From Provencibacterium sp. (GTDB taxonomy: Bacteria; Bacillota; Clostridia; Oscillospirales; Ruminococcaceae), in assembly GCA_022793895.1 (NCBI GenBank), contig JAAWDS010000042.1:1-46250 (forward strand): a stretch of DNA of 46,250 bases. The letters are read 5' to 3'. Numbering within the stretch: the first letter of the stretch is position 1; every line of letters begins with the position of its first letter. This document shows, piece after piece, positions 7,662 through 14,851 of the stretch. Below the pieces are notes generated by a model. The model did no database searches, was not told the origin of the DNA, and saw nothing but the letters and a program-made list of their open reading frames with translations. Position numbers and translations under genes: made by a program.

Positions 7662-10092
7662 CGCCGGCCGCCGGTTAGGTCATCTCTACCGCTTTATCCT
7701 GCGGCGGTATCTGGGGGTTGCCGTCCTCTACTTTCTGTTGCAGTTTCTTTTCTTCCCGCTGCAATACATTTTAACGGCGGCCGATACGATGCAGCAAATA
7801 GCTAGGGAAGGGCCGCGGACCGAGATTCTCTCCTTTTTGGGGAACGGCGGCATCTATAACGCGGTTTCCCGCCCGGTTATGCTGGGCATGATGCTCTTCA
7901 TCCCCGTCCTTTTCCCGCTGCTTCAGATGAGCTATCTGCACCAGAAAAGACCGGTCGATCTTCACCACGCGCTGCCGGTCCGGCGGGAAAAGCTACTGCT
8001 CGTCCACTTCGCCGCCTCGGCAACGATGATCTTCGCGCCGCTTCTTTTCAACTATCTGGTTGTCCTCATTGCCGGGCTGGGCTTCGGCTTCTCCTGCTTC
8101 TCGGCCGCCGGGCTCTTTTATGAGCTCCTGCAAGTGAGCGCCAGCGTCTTGGGCATCCTCTCCCTGGCCTACCTCACCTCGGTGCTGGCGGGAACGGTGT
8201 TTGACAATCTTCTCTATATCGCCGGTACGCTGTTCGGCCTGCCCGTCGTGCTCTACGTAGCCTATAGCTGCGCCAGCAGCCAGCTCTTCGGCTTTGCCAG
8301 CGTCCGTGGTTTTCCCGGCTCTTTCTCCCTTCTCTCCCCGGCCGCCTATCCGTTCTATGCCTACAGCGCCGGTTCTTACGGTGTTCTGGACTCTTCTCGT
8401 GTCTATGAGGAGACCGGCCTGGATAAGCCGCTTCTTTTCTTCATCACCGCGCTGGTCTGGCTGCTTCTTTCCGCCGGTATTCTCATCCTCAGCGCTTGGC
8501 TTTACCGCCGCCGTCCCAGCGAGCGGGCAGGCAGGGTGGGAGCCAACAACGCGCTGATCCTTCCGCTAAAAATCATGGGAGCGCTGCTGGGCGGCATTTA
8601 TTTTTCTATGCTTATCACCTCCTCCGCCAATATGGAAAGGCTTTTTCTCAGCATTCCGGCGGCGGTGGTAGGCGGCGCCATGACCTATTGTCTCTTGGAA
8701 AGCGTTCTGGCGCGCGGTTTTAAAACGCTGAAAAAATCGTTGGGATTCATCGCCGCCGGGGCGCTGCTTCCCGCTCTCTTCGTCTGGGTGATTGGCGCCG
8801 GAGCGCTCGGCTATGAATCCCGTGTGCCAAAGCTGGAGGACATTGAATCGATCACCTTGACCGATTATCAAGACCGCTACCAATTCACCCGCTATGATCT
8901 GGATGGGATGCGCGCGCTGTTCAGCGATACCTCTCCGGCCTCTGTGAAGCAGCGCCGGACGGTCTATGAGGACGATCTCACCTTAACGGGAGAGGAAGCG
9001 GTTGCGGCGATCCACTCGCTTCATACGGCGATAGCCGAAAGCCGCCTGGAAGATCAGGTGGACTATCCTTCCCTGCGCATCTGCTATCGCCTTAAAAATG
9101 GGACGGCCCTGACCCTCTCCTACCATTCCCTGCCGGAAGGGGCCGTCGAATCGTATAACCGCTTGGGCGCTCTGGAGGAATTTCAGCGCCAGCTCCACCC
9201 CATTTTTACCTACGGGCCCTCTGATATCCGTGAAATTACCCTGATGAACCGCCTGATGGCCGGCGTTACCCCGGTCTCCCTTTCCGAAAGCGATACCGGG
9301 CGTCTGATAGAAGCGCTGCGCGCCGATCTGATCGACGAGCCCTATGAGGAGATGGTAAACCCCGAAGTCACCGGCTACATCGTCCTCACTCCCCGGCTCG
9401 GCAGCCGCTACTGGTCAAGCGAAAATCTACAGAATCCGGATTTCATGCTTCCCTCTACCGGATCCTACTGGTTTAACGATTGCTATGTTGCGCTGACCCC
9501 CCGCTACGAACGGACGGCAGCGCTGCTCGGAGAGCTCGGCTATCATGATTTTGACAAGGTAGATACCAGCGAAATAGAAACGGCTTACCTCACGCTCGAC
9601 AGCTTTTATAACGGGACCATGAGCCTGACCGGACCGGTGGACTTCCAACAGGCCGCCTACCGGAAAGCAAACGAGGACTATCTCTTCTACCGTTCCAGTT
9701 ATACCGCCGGGCTGACCGACCCGGCCGACATCCGCGCGCTGACAGAACTCATCCGTTACAACCAGGCGGAAAGCCTGCTGACGCTCAACTATACCCCGGA
9801 GGAACGCGAAGAATATGGTTTCTGGGACAACTCCATCACCCTGAGCCTCTCGCTGATTGGTAAAAACCAGGACAATGTTATTACCGAATTTTATCTTCGT
9901 CCCTCCGACGTGCCGGATGCCATTCTGGAAAAGCTGCGGGATCGCTTCAGCCGCCTCTGGAAAAAAGAGGAGGCGTTTGACCTTCTGTTGGAAAAGATTC
10001 ATGAAGCGGACGGCTCCTTTACCCGGCTGCCGGTTGCCGCCGAAACCGCAGCCGCTGCTGCCGAGGCCCCTTCCCTCTTCCGGCGCTTTTAA
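7636..10092 (+). CDS. Large ABC-2 type permease with C-terminal extracytoplasmic domain
   Basis: 818 aa from the ATG at 7636 (GGAGG 9 nt upstream, overlapping the ATPase gene); the longer frame to 7573 is rejected. The N-terminal about 400 residues contain roughly eight to ten hydrophobic helices, including VAVLYFLLQFLFF, LGMMLFIPVLFPLL, MIFAPLLFNYLVVLIAG and a last one near GFIAAGALLPALFVWVIGAG. The remaining about 390 residues are soluble and mixed alpha/beta, with Tyr/Asp-rich segments and no catalytic motif I recognise. The architecture resembles the DUF6449-type permeases encoded with YtrA-like regulators. Substrate unknown; lipid-linked molecule or peptide-antibiotic export or sensing is the family expectation. 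Confidence 0.8.
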   Translation: MTTTTSSSNAGRRLGHLYRFILRRYLGVAVLYFLLQFLFFPLQYILTAADTMQQIAREGPRTEILSFLGNGGIYNAVSRPVMLGMMLFIPVLFPLLQMSYLHQKRPVDLHHALPVRREKLLLVHFAASATMIFAPLLFNYLVVLIAGLGFGFSCFSAAGLFYELLQVSASVLGILSLAYLTSVLAGTVFDNLLYIAGTLFGLPVVLYVAYSCASSQLFGFASVRGFPGSFSLLSPAAYPFYAYSAGSYGVLDSSRVYEETGLDKPLLFFITALVWLLLSAGILILSAWLYRRRPSERAGRVGANNALILPLKIMGALLGGIYFSMLITSSANMERLFLSIPAAVVGGAMTYCLLESVLARGFKTLKKSLGFIAAGALLPALFVWVIGAGALGYESRVPKLEDIESITLTDYQDRYQFTRYDLDGMRALFSDTSPASVKQRRTVYEDDLTLTGEEAVAAIHSLHTAIAESRLEDQVDYPSLRICYRLKNGTALTLSYHSLPEGAVESYNRLGALEEFQRQLHPIFTYGPSDIREITLMNRLMAGVTPVSLSESDTGRLIEALRADLIDEPYEEMVNPEVTGYIVLTPRLGSRYWSSENLQNPDFMLPSTGSYWFNDCYVALTPRYERTAALLGELGYHDFDKVDTSEIETAYLTLDSFYNGTMSLTGPVDFQQAAYRKANEDYLFYRSSYTAGLTDPADIRALTELIRYNQAESLLTLNYTPEEREEYGFWDNSITLSLSLIGKNQDNVITEFYLRPSDVPDAILEKLRDRFSRLWKKEEAFDLLLEKIHEADGSFTRLPVAAETAAAAAEAPSLFRRF

Positions 10093-10127
10093 CCCCCTAT
10101 CCGCGTACCACGAACCAACATAAACCG

Positions 10128-10170
10128 CCGGTAGCCCCGCCCGATCGTACCGATCGGGCGGGGCTACCGG
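10128..10170 (+). terminator. Perfect 20-bp inverted repeat after the permease gene
   Basis: The arm CCGGTAGCCCCGCCCGATCG, loop TAC and the exact reverse complement form a 43-nt structure 36 nt downstream of the permease stop. No U-tract follows, so it may be a Rho-independent stop with poor release, or a 3' stabilising stem. It directly precedes a dispersed repeat copy. Confidence 0.6.
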
Positions 10171-10174
10171 CATC

Positions 10175-10275
10175 AAGGGCGCGCCACAAGGCGCGAAACC
10201 AGCGTTTTTCTGGTTTCTGCAAGCCGGAGGATCGGCTCGACCGGAGGTTCTTTCCCGTTTTGCAGGCGCGCCCTT
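10175..10275 (-). repeat. Intergenic hairpin repeat, copy B, with short inverted termini
   Basis: The minus-strand sequence of about 10181-10267 is a near copy of 34799-34886: both share the block ACCTCCGGTCGAGCCGATCC, then CTCCGGCTTGCAG, AACCAGAAAAACG and TTTCGCGCCTT-TGGCGCG. Here the block is bounded by AAGGGCGCGCC (10175-10185) and its inverse GGCGCGCCCTT (10265-10275). It lies between the permease and the sugar cluster and contains no reading frame of note. Confidence 0.7.
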
Positions 10276-10284
10276 CCTGCGCGC

Positions 10285-11334
10285 TTAGTCCTCGTTCACC
10301 AGCATAATCTTCCCGCCAACCTGGCCGGGATTTTCATAAAGGGCGAAGGCTTCGGCGGCCTCCGACATCGGGAAGCGCTTCCAGACCAGTGCATCATCTA
10401 AAGCCAGGCGTCCGTCGCTGAGGTAGTCGGCGGTCATCCTCCACTCCCGGCCGGGGAAGGGAGCGGAATAGGACATCCAAGAACCGGTCAGCCGGAACTC
10501 CTTACGGTTCATCTTCTCAAACTGTTTCCAGGGGAATTGCAGGTCGCGCGAGGAGGTACCGATGAAGCAGACGCTCGCGCGGTTGGCCGCCGCCTCAAAG
10601 GCCAGCGCCATCGTTGCGTTCTGCCCCGCCGTTTCAAAGACGAAGCCGAAGCCTTCCCCGCCTGCCGCAGCGACCGCCTCCTCCAAAAAGCCCTCTTTGG
10701 AAGTGTTGTAGACCCGGTCGGCCCCCATCCTCTTGGCCAAGGCGAGGCGGGCGTCGCTGATGTCAAAGACCGATACGCTCTGGGCGCCGAGCAGCCGGGC
10801 CCACTGCATGGTAAACAGCCCGATGGTGCCCCCGCCGAGGATGGCGACATGCGCGCCGCCCTGGTAGCCCGCGCAGAAAAGCCCATGCAGCCCGATGGTG
10901 GAGGGCTCAAAGAAGGCCGCCTTGACAAAATCCACCTCGTCGCCGAACGGGACGACGTTGCGCGCGGGAACCTTTACAAAATCCGCAAAGCTGCCGAATA
11001 GGCTGGAACCGATAAAGCGGTAATGCTTGCAGAGCGAATAGTCGCCCCGCTGGCAGTCCGCGCACTGCATGCAGGGGCAGAGCGGCGCGGCCGTTACCCG
11101 CTGGCCGGGACGCAGCCCGCTGACGCCCGGCCCTAGCTCTTCAATCACGCCGGAAAATTCATGTCCGAGCACAATCGGGTAATAGTGCGCCGCCGTGCCC
11201 AAAACGCGCGGGATATCCGATCCGCATATCCCCGCCGCCTTCACGCGGATCACTACCTCCCCTTCGCCCGCCTGCGGGCGCTCGATCTCCTCATAACGCA
11301 GATCCTTCTGGCCATGTAAAACGGCTGCTTTCAT
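10285..11334 (-). CDS. gatD: Galactitol-1-phosphate 5-dehydrogenase-like Zn alcohol dehydrogenase
   Basis: 349 aa. The ATG at 11334 has GGGG/AGAGGA upstream; the in-frame extension to 11526 overlaps the kinase gene and is rejected. Medium-chain dehydrogenase: catalytic zinc by C37 and H58-E59 in GLGHEF-type context (VLGHEFSG), structural zinc by C88, C91, C94 and C102, and an ILGGGTIGL Rossmann loop (about 168-176). The segments ICGSDIPR, AHYYPIVLGHEFSG and GSWMSYSAPFPGREW match E. coli GatD closely, which oxidises galactitol-1-phosphate to tagatose-6-phosphate with NAD. No PTS genes are nearby, so the true polyol may differ. Third gene of the leftward aldolase-kinase-dehydrogenase cluster. 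Confidence 0.8.
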   Translation of the reverse strand: MKAAVLHGQKDLRYEEIERPQAGEGEVVIRVKAAGICGSDIPRVLGTAAHYYPIVLGHEFSGVIEELGPGVSGLRPGQRVTAAPLCPCMQCADCQRGDYSLCKHYRFIGSSLFGSFADFVKVPARNVVPFGDEVDFVKAAFFEPSTIGLHGLFCAGYQGGAHVAILGGGTIGLFTMQWARLLGAQSVSVFDISDARLALAKRMGADRVYNTSKEGFLEEAVAAAGGEGFGFVFETAGQNATMALAFEAAANRASVCFIGTSSRDLQFPWKQFEKMNRKEFRLTGSWMSYSAPFPGREWRMTADYLSDGRLALDDALVWKRFPMSEAAEAFALYENPGQVGGKIMLVNED

Positions 11335-11425
11335 TCCTCTATCCCCTTTCCTATTGCGGCGGCGCTGCGGCAAGCCTCGCTTCCCGCTTGCAGGCCGCCC
11401 TTGCCTTCCTTTTAAACCGAACCGC

Positions 11426-12958
11426 CTAGCGCTCCTCGCCGAGCAGCCGGGCGCGCCGGTGCATCGAACCGGCAAGCTGGCTGTAGAGCTCCCGGTAGAG
11501 CGGGAACCAGCGCTGATAAAGCGCATGCCGCTCCGGATCCGGCTGGTATTCCCGCCGGAAATGCACCGTTTTTTCCACCGCCGCCTGAAAATCCGGGTAA
11601 AGCCCCGTCCCTACCCCGGCGAGTATCGCCGCGCCCAGACAGGTAGCCATATCGGAATCGGGCACCCGGATCGGTTTTCCGGTAACGTCGGCCTTGATCT
11701 GCGTCCAGAGCCGGCTGTTGGCCGCCCCGCCGACCGCGTGCATCGTCCCCACCGGAACGCCCGCCTCCTGTACGCAGCGCAGATTGTGCTCCAGCGCATA
11801 GGCCGCCCCTTCCAGCAGGGCGCGGAAAAAGTGTCCCCGCGTCTTTTGATAGTCCAGCCCGAAATAGACGCCGCAGGCTTCCGGATCCCAGATAGGCGAC
11901 CGCTCGCCTGAGAGATAGGGGAGGAACAACAGCCCGTCCGCGCCGGGCGGCACGGCCGCCGCCAGTTCGTCCAGCCGCCGGAAGGCGCTCACCCCATCCG
12001 CCTTTTCCTGCTCCATCTCCAACTGCCCAAGCTCCCGGACGAGCCAGCGCAGGCTTCCGCCCCCGCCGACCGATCCGCCCTGGAGCAGCCACTGGCCGGG
12101 CACCACATGACAGCTCAGAATGAGCGCGGGATGCGCGGTCGGGTTCTCCATGCAGACGCTCATTCCGCCCGCCTGCCCGCCCTGCTCCTGGGTCAAGCCA
12201 GGGGCGCAGACGCCCGCTCCCAAGGAACCGCAGGCCGCATCCAGCCCGCCGGCGGCCACCGGCGTTCCGGCTAAGAGGCCGGTTTCGCGCGCCGCCTGCG
12301 GCGTCACTCCGCCCACCACCGCGTGGCTGGGATAGAGCGGCGGCAGCTTTCCAGGGTCGATCCCCAGCTCCCGGCAGAGCCCTTCTTCATACTCCCCGCT
12401 TTGAATCGAAAAGCAGTGCAGGCCATAGCCCTGGCTGCGGTCGCCGCTTGCCTTTCCGGTCAGCCGGTAGGCGATGAAACTGTTCGACTGCAAAAACCAG
12501 CGTGCCTGCTGCCAGACCTCCGGCCGCTCCTGCCGGTACCAAAGCAGCTTCGGCGTGGTATAGGAGGGAGAGAAGGGGTTGCCGCTGACGGCAAAAACCC
12601 GCTCCCTCCCCAGCTTTTCCTCCACCCCGGCACAGAGCCCGGCGGCGCGGGTGTCCATCCAAATCGGAGTAGGGCAGAGCGTCTCTCCCTTCGCATCCAC
12701 CGCAACCGCCGCCCAGCTCTGTCCGTCGATCCCAATGCCCGCAATCGCCGCGGGGTTTATCCCGGAATCCTCCAGGCAATCCTTTATTCCTTTCTTCGCC
12801 GCCGCCCACCAATCCTCCGGGTCCTGCTCCGCCCAGCCGGGCGCAGGGTAATGAACCGGATAAGAGTGGGTGGCCTGGGCGATAACCTGGCCGCCGGCGG
12901 CAAAGAGCGCCGTTTTGCAAGCCGAGGTCCCAATATCCACCGCCAATAAGTATTCCAT
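11426..12958 (-). CDS. FGGY-family carbohydrate kinase (xylulokinase-like)
   Basis: 510 aa. Two ATGs lie 6 nt apart; the one at 12958 is preferred because GGAGGG then sits 8 nt upstream. The N-terminal actin-like fold begins LLAVDIGTSACKTALF, and the GIGIDGQSW region follows. GWAEQDPEDWW is the substrate-side motif, and the C-terminal half has AVGGAANSRLWTQIKADVTGKPI and LGAAILAGVG, as in xylulokinases. It phosphorylates a free pentulose or hexulose with ATP in the cytosol. Between the aldolase (upstream) and the GatD-like gene (downstream) its substrate is probably a ketose formed by or feeding into that dehydrogenase step; the exact sugar is inference. Confidence 0.85.
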   Translation of the reverse strand: MEYLLAVDIGTSACKTALFAAGGQVIAQATHSYPVHYPAPGWAEQDPEDWWAAAKKGIKDCLEDSGINPAAIAGIGIDGQSWAAVAVDAKGETLCPTPIWMDTRAAGLCAGVEEKLGRERVFAVSGNPFSPSYTTPKLLWYRQERPEVWQQARWFLQSNSFIAYRLTGKASGDRSQGYGLHCFSIQSGEYEEGLCRELGIDPGKLPPLYPSHAVVGGVTPQAARETGLLAGTPVAAGGLDAACGSLGAGVCAPGLTQEQGGQAGGMSVCMENPTAHPALILSCHVVPGQWLLQGGSVGGGGSLRWLVRELGQLEMEQEKADGVSAFRRLDELAAAVPPGADGLLFLPYLSGERSPIWDPEACGVYFGLDYQKTRGHFFRALLEGAAYALEHNLRCVQEAGVPVGTMHAVGGAANSRLWTQIKADVTGKPIRVPDSDMATCLGAAILAGVGTGLYPDFQAAVEKTVHFRREYQPDPERHALYQRWFPLYRELYSQLAGSMHRRARLLGEER

Positions 12959-12995
12959 GGGCATAGCCCTCCCCTCTCTTCCAGGCCCCGGCGGC

Positions 12996-13850
12996 TTAAC
13001 CGTCCGCCCGGCCGCAGCAGCCGCAAACGCGCATGCGCTCCATCACCAGCGCCTGCACGGCCGCGCGGGCCGCTTTCCCGTATTTTTTCGGATCGAAGGC
13101 CTCCGGCTCCTCCGAAAGCAGGGCGCGCACCGCCTGGGTATAGGCCTGGCGCAGCTCGGTTGCAAAGTTCACCTTGCTGATGCCGCTCCGGATGCAGGCG
13201 CGCACCGCCTCATCCTCCAGCCCCGATGCGCCATGCAGCACCAGCGGGACAGGCAGCCGCCCGCGCAGCACCGCAATCAGCGGCACATTCAGCACCGGCG
13301 CGCTGGCATAGACGCCGTGCGCCGTTCCGACACCGACGGCCAGCGAGGAGACCCCCGTCTCCCGGACAAAGCGCTCCGCTTCATCCGGATCGGTGTAGCC
13401 GTCTCCGCCGCTCTCCATATCGTCCTCCTTGCCGCCCACATGGCCGAGCTCCCCTTCCACGGGGACGCCGTTCGGCTCGCAGAAGGCCACCACCGGGCGG
13501 GTGAAGGCAATGTTTTCCTCCAGCGGCAGGCGGGATCCGTCGATCATCACCGAGCTGTAGCCCTCCCGCAGCGCTTCGGCCGCCAGGGCGAGCGAGTCGC
13601 CATGGTCCAGGTGCAGCGCCACCGGGACCCCGGCGGCCCGCGCGGCGGCGGCGGCCATTCCATAAAACAGGGCGGGCGACCCATAGCGGAGGGTGGAGGA
13701 GGTGGTCTGAATGATAACCGGCGCATGCTGCTCTTCGGCGGCAGCGACAATCGCTTGCACCATCTCCATGTTTTCGGCGTTGAACGCCCCAACGGCATAG
13801 CCGCCTTCGCGCGCTGCCTGAAGCATGGCGCGGCTTGTTACTAGTGGCAT
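12996..13850 (-). CDS. Class II ketose-bisphosphate aldolase (GatY/KbaY/Fba type)
   Basis: 284 aa, start ATG with AAAGGATG upstream. TIM-barrel aldolase signature: VALHLDHGD with D82 as catalytic acid and H83 as zinc ligand, GELGHVGGKEDD with the conserved glutamate, VGTAHGVY and LVLHGASGL for the other zinc histidines, and GISKVNFAT for phosphate binding. It cleaves a ketose-1,6-bisphosphate to DHAP and glyceraldehyde-3-phosphate; the neighbouring GatD-like gene favours tagatose- over fructose-bisphosphate. The C-terminus ends in an unusual cysteine cluster (VCGCCG). First gene of the leftward sugar cluster. Confidence 0.88.
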   Translation of the reverse strand: MPLVTSRAMLQAAREGGYAVGAFNAENMEMVQAIVAAAEEQHAPVIIQTTSSTLRYGSPALFYGMAAAAARAAGVPVALHLDHGDSLALAAEALREGYSSVMIDGSRLPLEENIAFTRPVVAFCEPNGVPVEGELGHVGGKEDDMESGGDGYTDPDEAERFVRETGVSSLAVGVGTAHGVYASAPVLNVPLIAVLRGRLPVPLVLHGASGLEDEAVRACIRSGISKVNFATELRQAYTQAVRALLSEEPEAFDPKKYGKAARAAVQALVMERMRVCGCCGRADG

Positions 13851-13932
13851 TAAAAAACATCCTTTCCATCTTTTATTAGCAAATAAGCGAGCTTTTAGGC
13901 TCTATAAAATAGGAACGCCTGGCCGGACCCGC

Positions 13933-14715
13933 CTAGCGGGGGAGCCGGTCAGGCTTCTCAGGAAACACAAAATAGGCCGGATAGCGGCGGTCAAGCCGGT
14001 AGCCGAGCTTTTGAGCGAGCTGAAGCGAGCCCGAGTGGGCCGCATCCCAGCTCGGATAGAGCCCCCGCTCCAGGCAGCGGAGGATCAACTGTGCGGCCGA
14101 GGCCAACGCCAGCCCCTGGCGGCGGCAGTCCTTCCGGACGCTGATCTCAATCTCGATCCCCCCGTCATAGACCGTATAGGAGGAAGCGCCGCCCACCAGC
14201 TCTTCCCCCCGCAGGACGGCGACGCCCAGCCCGCGGCGGGCGTAATCCTCACGGCCGTCAAAATGGGCGCAAAAGTCCCGCGACCAGGGGTTCTCCATGG
14301 CTACCTCGTAAAGACGCCCCTCGATCGGCGCGAGCCGGTAGCCCTCCGGCAGAAGGCGGCTAAAGCGGCGCAGCCGCTCCCGATCAAAGCAGTCCTCCTT
14401 GCGGACGGCATAACGGTATGTACGCTTACAGCGGCCCGGATGGCACGCCTTCAGCAAGGGACCCCACCGCTCCGTGTCCGGCACAAAGATCCGCGGATCG
14501 CTGCACCCCGGCGGCAGGAAGGTAAGCCCTGCCTCCGGTTCTCCGGCCAAAAAGCTAAAATCCCCCGTATCAATGCGCGCCGAACGCGGACAGGCGGCGT
14601 CATCCGCCCATCCGCTTCCCATCTGCCCCTGTAGATAGGACCAGATACAGGTTTCCTCCCAGCCCGCATAGAGCGGGGCGATGCAGCCTCTCTCTTCCTT
14701 TCGAAGCGCGTTCAT
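13933..14715 (-). CDS. GNAT-family acetyltransferase
   Basis: 260 aa from the ATG at 14715 (GGGAGG 7 nt upstream; the extension to 14742 is not needed). The C-terminal about 120 residues hold the GNAT core: VAVLRGEELVGGASSY (beta strands), IEIEISVRKDCRRQGLA (motif A, acetyl-CoA pyrophosphate loop) and ASAAQLILRCLERGLYPSWDAAHSGSLQLAQKLGY (motif B). The N-terminal half is the longer extension seen in the zwittermicin-resistance-like GNAT group. The acceptor is unknown. It lies upstream of the sugar cluster, same strand, with an 82-nt gap. Confidence 0.8.
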   Translation of the reverse strand: MNALRKEERGCIAPLYAGWEETCIWSYLQGQMGSGWADDAACPRSARIDTGDFSFLAGEPEAGLTFLPPGCSDPRIFVPDTERWGPLLKACHPGRCKRTYRYAVRKEDCFDRERLRRFSRLLPEGYRLAPIEGRLYEVAMENPWSRDFCAHFDGREDYARRGLGVAVLRGEELVGGASSYTVYDGGIEIEISVRKDCRRQGLALASAAQLILRCLERGLYPSWDAAHSGSLQLAQKLGYRLDRRYPAYFVFPEKPDRLPR

Positions 14716-14770
14716 TCTTCTCCCTCCCCGTTTTTTATCCATGTTTTGGAAATCGTCCCCTGCCGCTCAG

Positions 14771-14806
14771 AAGGCCGGGCATCCCTCCTTCGGGGACACC
14801 CGGCTT
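14771..14806 (-). terminator. Hairpin downstream of the clpE-like gene
   Basis: On the minus strand GCCGGG-TGTCCC faces GGGATG-CCCGGC around GAAGG, 45 nt after the clp stop. The following tract is only CTTCTGAG, so termination may be partial. Confidence 0.5.
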
Positions 14807-14851
14807 TCTCAGAGAACCCGCCGGCCTCTCTCCCGGCCGCGGGCGGTTTAT

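Noticed and set aside
11426-12958. Assigning the FGGY kinase as L-fuculokinase
   Set aside because: It lies 25 kb from the fuc genes in its own cluster and its motifs look more like xylulokinase; kept only as a possibility.
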